NCBI GenBank assembly: GCA_001805205.1
Contig: MHER01000091.1
Span: 283 to 8,003 of the forward strand
Direction: 5' to 3'
DNA length: 7,721 nt
DNA from: Nitrospirae bacterium RIFCSPLOW2_12_42_9
GTDB taxonomy: Bacteria; Nitrospirota; 9FT-COMBO-42-15; HDB-SIOI813
Positions within the stretch are counted from its first letter, which is position 1. The number at the start of each line of letters is the position of its first letter. Position numbers and translations under genes: made by a program. The notes under the pieces were generated by a model. That model was not told the origin of the DNA and did no database searches. It saw only the letters and a list, made by a program, of their open reading frames with translations. Positions 1-5,461 of the stretch are shown here, one piece after another.

Positions 1-1755
1 ATCATCAATTACCCCATCACCGTTGAAATCTGCCAGAGGATTCCATCCCGGCGAACCTGCAATAGCGCCGTATAGCATATCCAGCATAATCAGGTCATAT
101 CCATCCACCCGGTTCTCTGATCCAGGGGTTGTAAAGTCTACATTACCCGGAGGGGTAGCCAGTATGGCCCATGAATAAGTCCTGGAGGATGTAATCCCTG
201 TAGCATCCGTCACTTGAAGTGTAAAGGTATAGATACCAGGCGTCGTTGGGGTGCCCGAGACGGTTCCGGTCTGGGAATCAAAATTAAGACCTACTGGAAG
301 AGTGCCGGAAATAATACTCCATGTATAAGGTGGTACTCCACCTGTTACCTCAAAGGTGAAGCTTGTGTTAATGTTACCCTGGTAGAGATTACTTACAGAA
401 TTAGTGGTAATACCCGGAGCCGGATTGACCATAATTGCCAGTGACTTTGTTGAGTAGGTATCGTACAGATCATAGGCTGTAACTGTAAACTGCCAATTCC
501 CGGCCGTAGAAGGTATGCCGACTATTTCCCCTGTTGTAGAGATAAGACTCAGGCCAGGTGGGAGGCCGGATATTATCTCCCATCTATAAGGTGCTGTGCC
601 TCCATTAGCTTGAAGAGTCGCGCTGTATGCAGCACCAACTGTTGTTTCTGGTAATGACTCAGTGGAGATAGATAAGCCGGCGTTAACGATCATAGAAAAT
701 TTTTCTGTTGTGATGGCACCGTTAACATCCTTTAACCGGACAGTAAAGGTAAAACTTCCGGAGGCTGTTGGCGTTCCACTCAATACCCCTGTAGAGATTT
801 CTAAAAGGATTCCAGGAGGAGGGGTGCCGGAGGAGATTTTCCACGATAGAGGAGGTGTGCCGCCTGTGGCCGATAATGGCTGGTTATATGAGTGACCGAT
901 CGTGGCTTGAGGTAGTGATGAGGTTAATATGCGTGGTGCCGGGTTGACAACAAGGATAAGTGGCCGTGTGACCTCCTGCAAAGCAGCGTCTTTAAGCTTA
1001 AAGATGGGATTGTATGTACCGGATGTTGTGGGTGTCCCTGAGATCACGCCGGTGCTCGCATTTAACTGGAGGCCAGGTGCCATGTTGCCGGAGGTTTCAC
1101 TCCAGGTATATGGGGGGAACCCGCCGGATGCTGTCATCGCGACTGATAAACTGGCACCCTCTGTTGCTTCCGGTAAACTGGTGGTGGTTATTTCGAGAGG
1201 GTATTGAACTATCTGTCCTTTATACCAGTTCAAACCTGGGATAATTTGCCCCGTGAGGTTTATCAAGCTCATGTTGGAAAAGGTAATATTGCTTTGCAAC
1301 GTTTGAGTGCTGGAGACCACATTGAATTTTAAAGTTAGCAGCACACCACTGCCTGATGTCCCCGGGTCACCTGAATTTTGTGATACCCCAACTATAAGTT
1401 TATCCACTGTTTCATATTGCAATGCCACCAGCCTTACTACAGATCCATTTTCGGGTATGTCATCCTTTTCAAAAAAGTTACCAGAGATATAACCCGCATA
1501 AGTTAATACAGCAGGATCATAATCCAGATCAAAGGCTGCTCCGAAGGCAGGGGTGCTACTGGAAAGGGTGTTAACCTTTACATCAATGGCCACGATGGCT
1601 CCCTGACTCTGGGCCTCATTCAAACTCAAATAGATACTGTCAGACCCGGGGTTGGAATTTTCCTGTAAGAATATATAGGCATGGACCGGTGGTAAGATAA
1701 TACAGCACAATACTATGGGGATTAAAAAAGATGAAAATAATATTTTGTGAATCAT
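1..1755 (-). CDS. Secreted modular protein: cohesin-like domain, four putative-Ig repeats, C-terminal dockerin (partial, 3' end off window)
   Basis: Reading the minus strand from ATG at 1755 gives 585 residues without a stop up to the left edge, so the C-terminus is missing. Residues 1-26 form a Sec signal peptide (K4, then a long hydrophobic run, likely cleavage after PVHA). Residues ~38-160 resemble a cohesin fold: GAIVAIDVKVN, then FDLDYDPAVLTYAG, and GSGVLLTLKFNVV, the strand pattern typical of cohesins. Residues ~188-532 hold four putative-Ig (He_PIG-like) repeats, each with a SLPEAT/G-type start, GGxPPYxW, PPGLxL, TGxxSGTPT and a hydrophobic last strand. After the linker ILATPPGN comes a dockerin-like end: RVDGYDLIMLD (549-559), then the calcium loop DFNGDGVID (576-584), cut by the edge. 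It probably acts outside the cell as an adhesive or scaffold protein. The start follows GGAG with 6-nt spacing, and the gene is downstream of and coupled to the FN3-dockerin gene. Domain calls are by eye; the cohesin call is less certain than the Ig and dockerin calls. Confidence 0.88.
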   Translation of the reverse strand, partial: MIHKILFSSFLIPIVLCCIILPPVHAYIFLQENSNPGSDSIYLSLNEAQSQGAIVAIDVKVNTLSSSTPAFGAAFDLDYDPAVLTYAGYISGNFFEKDDIPENGSVVRLVALQYETVDKLIVGVSQNSGDPGTSGSGVLLTLKFNVVSSTQTLQSNITFSNMSLINLTGQIIPGLNWYKGQIVQYPLEITTTSLPEATEGASLSVAMTASGGFPPYTWSETSGNMAPGLQLNASTGVISGTPTTSGTYNPIFKLKDAALQEVTRPLILVVNPAPRILTSSLPQATIGHSYNQPLSATGGTPPLSWKISSGTPPPGILLEISTGVLSGTPTASGSFTFTVRLKDVNGAITTEKFSMIVNAGLSISTESLPETTVGAAYSATLQANGGTAPYRWEIISGLPPGLSLISTTGEIVGIPSTAGNWQFTVTAYDLYDTYSTKSLAIMVNPAPGITTNSVSNLYQGNINTSFTFEVTGGVPPYTWSIISGTLPVGLNFDSQTGTVSGTPTTPGIYTFTLQVTDATGITSSRTYSWAILATPPGNVDFTTPGSENRVDGYDLIMLDMLYGAIAGSPGWNPLADFNGDGVIDD

Positions 1756-1761
1756 GTTGAT

Positions 1762-1767
1762 CTCCTT
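1762..1767 (-). promoter_or_regulatory. Ribosome binding site overlapping the upstream stop codon
   Basis: The minus strand reads AAGGAG, 6 nt before the ATG at 1755. Its first two bases belong to the TAA stop of the upstream FN3-dockerin gene (1766-1768). This supports both the start choice and translational coupling of the two secreted proteins. Confidence 0.8.
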
Positions 1768-2326
1768 ATTTCTTAATACCGAAGTTTCCGATTAAAATAT
1801 TAAGGTCTGATTGATCTATGAATCCGCTGTTGTCCAAATCAGATAGGGGATTCCAGTTCGTATCAAGTAGAGTCGAACCCCAACTAAGTTCAAGAGCGAT
1901 CAAGTCATAGCCATCTACGCGGGTTGCTGATGCAGGGGTGTAAACATCTATATTCCCGGGTGGAGTGGCAAGTATGACCTTGTTCACCTCGTTGGAAAAG
2001 CCGCTCTCATTCCCTAAGTCATCATACGCAGTCACAGCAAAATAATAAATTATTCCTTCATCGAGATTGGGTATTGCAGTGGTGACAACGTTCCCTACAT
2101 CAATGACTGTGTTATACGAACCTGCGGATGTTCCGTAGTATAATTTATATCCAGCAAGGTCAACCAGCGGTGTTTCATCTACATTTGTTGTTGGAGGGTC
2201 CCATTTAAGCGTAACATCGCTTGCCCTGGCCGCAGGGACAAATATCCATGTACCCAGGAATAAAGTGAGGAGCAGGGCGCCTTTTTTGAATTGTGCTGTA
2301 CATTGTACTGCCATAGCTGTCTTCAA
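1766..2326 (-). CDS. Small secreted fibronectin type III - dockerin protein
   Basis: The 186-residue product has a signal peptide: FKK, a hydrophobic core ALLLTLFLGTWIFV, and cleavage near AARAS (residues ~33-36). Residues ~37-117 look like a fibronectin type III domain: VTLKWDPP, DLAGYKLYYGT, then YYFAVTAYDDLGNESGFSNEV, a very typical FN3 ending. The linker ILATPPGNID is followed by a dockerin: RVDGYDLIALELSWG, then NPLSDLDNSGFIDQSDL, with a near-canonical second calcium loop (D-L-D-N-S-G-F-I-D). The first loop is stretched and irregular. The protein is presumably exported and could dock onto a cohesin, such as the one encoded next door. No enzyme domain is present. The start shown is TTG; an in-frame ATG at 2314 also leaves a full signal peptide and is a good alternative, as neither has a strong Shine-Dalgarno sequence. 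It is the first gene of a two-gene operon behind the promoter at 2386-2414. Confidence 0.88.
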   Translation of the reverse strand: MKTAMAVQCTAQFKKGALLLTLFLGTWIFVPAARASDVTLKWDPPTTNVDETPLVDLAGYKLYYGTSAGSYNTVIDVGNVVTTAIPNLDEGIIYYFAVTAYDDLGNESGFSNEVNKVILATPPGNIDVYTPASATRVDGYDLIALELSWGSTLLDTNWNPLSDLDNSGFIDQSDLNILIGNFGIKK

Positions 2327-2385
2327 GGGCCTTTAGTCTATTGTCCGGGATCATGATGTAGATACAATGATGTTGTATGAGTGGC

Positions 2386-2414
2386 AGTATATTATTAACA
2401 AATATAATAATCAA
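2386..2414 (-). promoter_or_regulatory. Sigma70-type promoter of the FN3-dockerin / cohesin operon
   Basis: On the minus strand the -35 box is TTGATT (2409-2414), followed by a 17-bp AT-rich spacer and a -10 box TATACT (2386-2391). Transcription would begin near 2379, leaving a leader of ~50-65 nt before the TTG (2326) or ATG (2314) start. It lies between the ClC remnant and the operon, so the secreted pair is probably transcribed on its own. Prediction from sequence match only. Confidence 0.6.
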
Positions 2415-2435
2415 GAGAATTTTTGAAGAAGAAGG

Positions 2436-3343
2436 TTACTGACCCATTATCTTCCTGAAGATACTTAGACATACAGAGATAAGACTCTTTCTGCGAGGTC
2501 TGTACTCCGGTTTTATCCCCTCAAGCTCTTTGCCAATTTCCACTTCAATAGATGAAGACTTTTTTATTGAAAGTATCTGAGACGGATAGACACTCCGATG
2601 TCCTGTCATAAGGAAGCTGATAACACATGCCACTGCAGCATTCCCACCCTGGAGATAAAACTCTATGGACTCCAACCCGAGCCCGAGATACCGCACCTAA
2701 AATAAGAATGTCAATGCTACAATAACACTGCCACCGATAATGCCTTTAACCGGAGACCATATCTTTATACGTTTGGATATCCTCTCACCAATAGTTAGTA
2801 CCTCTATAAGGAAAAATGAGCAGATACCAAAACACCAAAGATGGCCCCTGCGATCGGTGTCCCAAATACAGAGGAGAAACCAGCGCTGATGCCGCATATA
2901 ACTAGTTTCTTGCGGTCCCCCTCTGCAAACCTGAAAAGATTTGCAAATATCGAAGATAGTCCTGCACCAATCTGGGCACACGGCCCTTCTTTACCTGCTG
3001 AACCACCAGAGGCTATTGTCAGTACTGTAGTAACAAGTTTAAGAGGTACTACAAGCGCCTTTATATTTCCCGAATGTTTATGTACCGCCTCAATGACCTT
3101 CTCTGTACCCCTGCCCCCGGCATCAGGTGCAAGATATCTCACAAGAATGGAACTTAAAAATAGTGCTGCGGGTATAGAGAGAAAATAGTATCGATATTGA
3201 CCTGTAAGTGCCATGCTTGAGTTGAGGAGCTTTAAAAACAGTGTAGTACCCATGCCGACAATAATGCCTATGATGGTCGCAAGGACGACCCATTTCAGAA
3301 TACTGATAAAGAGGATTGTTGGTTCTTCTAACCTTTTAAACAT
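2436..3343 (-). pseudogene. Decayed ClC-family chloride channel / antiporter
   Basis: Three reading pieces on the minus strand join into a degenerate ClC protein. The N-terminal piece (ATG 3343 to stop 2804) holds the first membrane half, with the GKEGP motif carrying the gating glutamate (E119) and the FGTPIAGAIFG motif. Near 2826-2839 the sequence jumps to GICSFFLIEVLTIGERI in another frame, then to SPVKGIIGG. A TAG at 2697-2699 interrupts ...LTFLF before RYLGLGLESIE. After LQGG the text passes directly to AAVACVISFLMTGHRSVYPSQIL, a family C-terminus, and ends at 2436. The stretch between AGAIFG and GICSFFLIE, and the stretch after LQGG that carries the second conserved helix-tip motif (GGxFxP-like), are absent. 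Each gap is probably several dozen codons, judged from memory of the family. The mature pore cannot form, so the gene is almost surely non-functional. No clear Shine-Dalgarno precedes the start. Confidence 0.85.
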
Positions 3344-3410
3344 AGCTACTGCAGTATATATTACCTGTAAAGGAAAAACCCAATATGCTTCATTTGATAC
3401 GGTATATCTA

Positions 3411-3740
3411 TTACTCTGGGATATCTAAAGCAATGCAAAGAGCCTTATTGAGTACCTCTATTTTTTGAAGAGAGAGTCTACCAACAAAATTGGTCAGTAC
3501 AGATTTGGGAAGGCTAACCAGTTCATCACAATGAATACTGCTATCGTGCTTTAAGCCTTCATCTATACCAACGAGAACCTGAGTGGACAATCCGTCATGG
3601 ACTGAATAGATGGGCGCGCAGATAACCGTTGAATAACGTGAGTTTATTAGCACTTGGCGGCTGACAACCACAAATACCCTGTATTTTTTGGGATCATTCG
3701 CCGAGGGATGCGTCACGCGATAGAGTTCACCGCGTTTCAC
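3411..3740 (-). CDS. mazF: MazF/PemK-type endoribonuclease toxin
   Basis: The 109-residue length is normal for this family. It opens with the KRGELYRV strand seen in MazF/PemK toxins (RGE/RGD-type start), followed by [11 protein letters not shown] (19-29, including the conserved arginine R21), [10 protein letters not shown] (37-46) and [14 protein letters not shown] (67-80), where D72 matches the conserved acidic position. Family members cleave mRNA or other RNA at short specific sequences and inhibit growth unless bound by antitoxin. The start is GTG at 3740, sharing the four bases GTGA with the antitoxin stop. AGGTGG at 3745-3750 lies 4 nt before it, so translation is coupled. All recognisable motifs are intact, so the toxin looks functional. 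The RNA target cannot be read from the sequence. Confidence 0.9.
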   Translation of the reverse strand: MKRGELYRVTHPSANDPKKYRVFVVVSRQVLINSRYSTVICAPIYSVHDGLSTQVLVGIDEGLKHDSSIHCDELVSLPKSVLTNFVGRLSLQKIEVLNKALCIALDIPE

Positions 3741-3967
3741 AAGTCCACCTGATAGGCAAGGACGTCTATTGCTTCTTTGTTGAGACGGGCTGCGTGCCGG
3801 TTGATAATATCCAAGTCTCGTTCGTTCCGCTGATTACGTATCGTTTGAGCGATAAAAGCGCGCAAAGCCGTTTCAATAAACTCAGAGCGGTTCTTGTATT
3901 CCCCTGATAGTTTATCTACGGCTTTTAATACCTCTACGGACAGGGTGATAGAAGTCTTCGTTTTCAT
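3737..3967 (-). CDS. Ribbon-helix-helix antitoxin (MazE-like partner of the MazF toxin)
   Basis: The 76-residue protein has an N-terminal ribbon-helix-helix fold: the DNA-contacting strand KTSITLS (4-10), helix [12 protein letters not shown] (11-22), the turn KNRSEF (25-30) and helix [11 protein letters not shown] (31-41). The C-terminal part, [22 protein letters not shown] (55-76, a few residues longer than one motif), is of the type that wraps and neutralises MazF-family toxins. It would act as both antitoxin and autorepressor with the toxin. It is the first gene of a two-gene operon, with a 4-nt overlap with the toxin. The ATG at 3967 has no Shine-Dalgarno sequence and lies only ~7 nt beyond the -10 box, so the mRNA may be leaderless or nearly so. 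Confidence 0.88.
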   Translation of the reverse strand: MKTKTSITLSVEVLKAVDKLSGEYKNRSEFIETALRAFIAQTIRNQRNERDLDIINRHAARLNKEAIDVLAYQVDL

Positions 3968-3985
3968 ACTACCAATATACTACCA
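3966..3985 (-). promoter_or_regulatory. Probable antitoxin operator: two 9-bp direct repeats
   Basis: The 9-mer TGGTAGTAT (minus strand) occurs at 3977-3985 and again at 3966-3974, a period of 11 bp or about one helical turn. The copies cover the -10 box and the start codon. Ribbon-helix-helix dimers often bind tandem short sites in the same phase, so autorepression by the antitoxin/toxin complex is the simplest reading. The repeat is seen directly; the binding is inferred. Confidence 0.55.
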
Positions 3986-4003
3986 TTTAAGATAAGGTGT
4001 CAA
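3974..4003 (-). promoter_or_regulatory. Promoter of the antitoxin-toxin operon
   Basis: The minus strand has a perfect -35 box TTGACA (3998-4003), an 18-bp spacer and a -10 box TATATT (3974-3979). Transcription would be expected to start about at the antitoxin ATG (3967), which fits the absence of a Shine-Dalgarno sequence there. Confidence 0.6.
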
Positions 4004-4020
4004 CATCAGTTTATCTTATC
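3989..4020. promoter_or_regulatory. Inverted repeat around the -35 box of the toxin-antitoxin promoter
   Basis: AAGATAAG (3989-3996) is mirrored by TTATCTT (4011-4017) and CTTATC (4015-4020), an imperfect dyad enclosing the TTGACA box. It could be a second operator for the antitoxin or a site for another regulator. The AT-rich context makes chance occurrence possible. Confidence 0.35.
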
Positions 4021-4046
4021 CTGAATTCAGCTATTCATGAGATATT

Positions 4047-4079
4047 GAAGCTCCCTGCAGCAAGCTGCATGGAATCTTC
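4047..4079. repeat. Imperfect palindrome in the divergent intergenic region
   Basis: CCCTGCAG (4053-4060), loop CAAG, CTGCATGG (4065-4072) forms an 8-bp stem with one mismatch. It is enclosed by GAAG (4047-4050) and CTTC (4076-4079), which can pair outside an internal loop. No T-tract follows on either strand, so it is not a clear terminator. It resembles a worn copy of a dispersed palindromic element; this needs other copies in the genome to confirm. The rest of 3968-4200 holds only the two promoters and no small gene that I can see. Confidence 0.4.
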
Positions 4080-4124
4080 GAAATGTAATGTACTTATCAT
4101 TTTTATATTCGCTCGCTATGCATT

Positions 4125-4153
4125 TTCAACCCCTTTGCATAATATAGTATACT
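4125..4153 (+). promoter_or_regulatory. Candidate promoter of the rRNA methyltransferase gene
   Basis: A good -10 box TATACT (4148-4153) lies 17 bp after a weak -35-like TTCAAC (4125-4130). Transcription would start near 4160, giving a ~40-nt leader before the ATG at 4201. The -10 is convincing, the -35 is not. Confidence 0.4.
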
Positions 4154-4190
4154 AACAATATAAAGATTTGTGAAACATTTCTCACTTATC

Positions 4191-4198
4191 AGGGGGAG
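4191..4198 (+). promoter_or_regulatory. Shine-Dalgarno of the rRNA methyltransferase gene
   Basis: AGGGGGAG lies just before the ATG at 4201. It is purine-rich with rather short spacing (2-5 nt depending on pairing) and is the only strong ribosome binding site near the N-terminus, so it supports this start. Confidence 0.6.
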
Positions 4199-4200
4199 AT

Positions 4201-5424
4201 ATGAAAATTGCAAGGGTAATAGTTACTAAGACCTGCACAACAAGGATTAAACAGGGTCATCTCTGGGTCTTTGAAAATGAGATTAAGGCTATTGAAGGTA
4301 GCTATAACAACGGTGATGTGGTTAATGTTGTGGACTCGCAGGGACGTTTCATTTGTAAAGGATATATTAACGATCTGTCAAAGATCAATGTAAGAGTCCT
4401 AAGCTTTAATGATGAAAATATAGACAGGGCCTTTTTCCAGAGGAAGATTGATGATGCCCTGAAATATCGCATCTCCCTGGGCTATCAGATGGATGACTCC
4501 TTCAGGCTCGTCTTCAGTGAAGGCGACCTCCTGCCAGGTCTTATAGTTGATAAGTATGGAGATGTCTTGAGTATACAGATACTCACCCTTGGCATGGAGA
4601 GATGGAAAAGTGATATTGTAAATATCCTGATAGACCTAATCCACCCGGAGACTATAATAGAGAGGAGTGATGTGGAAATAAGAAAAAAAGAGGGGTTAGA
4701 GCCGGCTAAAGGTTTCTTATGGGGAAAGGAGAAGGAGAAAATTGTTGTGAGTTTAGATGGTATTAAGTTTGAGGTTGATCTTATGGAAGGCCACAAGACA
4801 GGCTTTTATTTAGATCAACAGGAAAACAGACAGATAATTGAGCCTTATGTAAAGGAGAAAAAGGTCCTGGATTGTTTCTCATACACCGGTGCCTTTGCCC
4901 TCTATGCAGTTGAATATGGAGCACAGGAGGCCATTGCACTGGAAGACTCTGGCAAAGTCATGGAAGGATTAAAAAGGAACATATCACTTAATGGTTTCGA
5001 TCATGTGATAAAGACCGAGAAGGGAGATGCCTTTCAATGGCTGAGGGCTAAATATAAATCAGGTGAGAGGTTTGATTGTATTATTCTTGACCCTCCCTCT
5101 TTTGTAAAAGAAAAAGGGGCAAGGGGCGGGGCATTAAGGGGATATAAGGATATTAACCTGATGGCTCTGAAGTTACTTAATGATGGAGGCTATCTCATTA
5201 CATCTTCCTGCTCCCAGAATATCTCACCTGCCCAATTTCTTGATACTATTTGTGATGCAGCATCGGACGCAGGTTGTCTCCTGCAATTAGTGGAGAACCG
5301 CTCACAATCCCGTGACCATCCAATCCTTTTATCCATGCCGCAGACACATTATCTCAAGTTTGTAATCGTAAGAAAGTTGTCTCGCAACTACCCAATCTCC
5401 CCTCCCCTTGTGGGAGGGGATTAA
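4201..5424 (+). CDS. rlmI: RlmI-like SAM-dependent 23S rRNA (cytosine-C5) methyltransferase
   Basis: The 407-residue product matches the RlmI/COG1092 family (E. coli RlmI is ~396 residues), which makes m5C in 23S rRNA (position 1962 in E. coli). Residues ~3-75 form a PUA domain, with GHLWVFENEI (19-28) being the family N-terminal signature. Next come LLPGLIVDKYGD (110-121) and GHKTGFYLDQQ (197-207). The Rossmann methyltransferase core has motif I VLDCFSYTGAF (222-232), motif IV ILDPPSF (295-301) and SSCSQNIS (335-342), whose cysteine C337 is the likely catalytic nucleophile. The normal family end, HYLKFVIVRKL (383-393), is followed by about 14 extra residues (SRNYPISPPLVGGD) read from the palindromic repeat at 5394-5441, which also supplies the stop codon. 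The gene stands alone on the plus strand, convergent with the GT-C gene. The exact rRNA target is inferred from family membership. Confidence 0.93.
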   Translation: MKIARVIVTKTCTTRIKQGHLWVFENEIKAIEGSYNNGDVVNVVDSQGRFICKGYINDLSKINVRVLSFNDENIDRAFFQRKIDDALKYRISLGYQMDDSFRLVFSEGDLLPGLIVDKYGDVLSIQILTLGMERWKSDIVNILIDLIHPETIIERSDVEIRKKEGLEPAKGFLWGKEKEKIVVSLDGIKFEVDLMEGHKTGFYLDQQENRQIIEPYVKEKKVLDCFSYTGAFALYAVEYGAQEAIALEDSGKVMEGLKRNISLNGFDHVIKTEKGDAFQWLRAKYKSGERFDCIILDPPSFVKEKGARGGALRGYKDINLMALKLLNDGGYLITSSCSQNISPAQFLDTICDAASDAGCLLQLVENRSQSRDHPILLSMPQTHYLKFVIVRKLSRNYPISPPLVGGD

Positions 5425-5441
5425 GGGGAGGGGGGATTTTC
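5394..5441. repeat. GC-rich palindromic element forming the 3' end of the methyltransferase gene
   Basis: An inner perfect stem pairs CCCCTCCC (5399-5406) with GGGAGGGG (5412-5419) around a 5-nt loop. An outer dyad pairs AATCTCCCCTCCCC (5394-5407) with GGGGAGGGGGGATT (5425-5438), 13 of 14 positions. Its right end, GGGGGATTTTCAT, is shared with the element at 5769-5860, marking one family. It contains the methyltransferase stop codon (5422-5424) and lies between convergent genes. It may slow transcription from either side, but no T-tract directly follows the stem. Confidence 0.75.
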
Positions 5442-5461
5442 ATCCTCTGAGATTCCATGTG

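Noticed and set aside
1..1200. The repeated GGT/PPY/SGTP pattern as a DNA tandem repeat or CRISPR-like array
   Set aside because: The repetition is at protein level (four Ig-like domains of ~85 residues). The DNA copies are strongly diverged and have no spacer structure.
214..1492. Several plus-strand ORFs of 60-90 codons
   Set aside because: They lie antisense to the continuous 585-codon secreted protein, have no recognisable domains, and overlap each other in different frames. They are shadows.
2697..2981. A separate 94-codon membrane protein gene
   Set aside because: It is the middle fragment of the ClC pseudogene (IEVLTIGERI, SPVKGIIGG) in a shifted frame, with an N-terminal part that only comes from reading out of frame.
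2841..3188. A 115-codon plus-strand ORF
   Set aside because: It is antisense to the clearly ClC-like N-terminal half, including the GKEGP and AGAIFG motifs, and shows no independent protein signature.
4169..4186. TGTGA-N8-TCAC upstream of the methyltransferase as a CRP/FNR-like site
   Set aside because: The half-site spacing is 8 rather than the 6 of a CRP site, and it lies downstream of the proposed promoter in AT-rich sequence. Chance is more likely.
4485..4796. A 103-codon minus-strand ORF
   Set aside because: It is antisense to the methyltransferase, and its serine/isoleucine-rich sequence is what complementing that gene would give.
5394..5441. The palindrome as a rho-independent terminator between convergent genes
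   Set aside because: The stem is strong but no run of T follows the inner hairpin on either strand, and a related copy sits inside a coding sequence. A repeat element explains it better.
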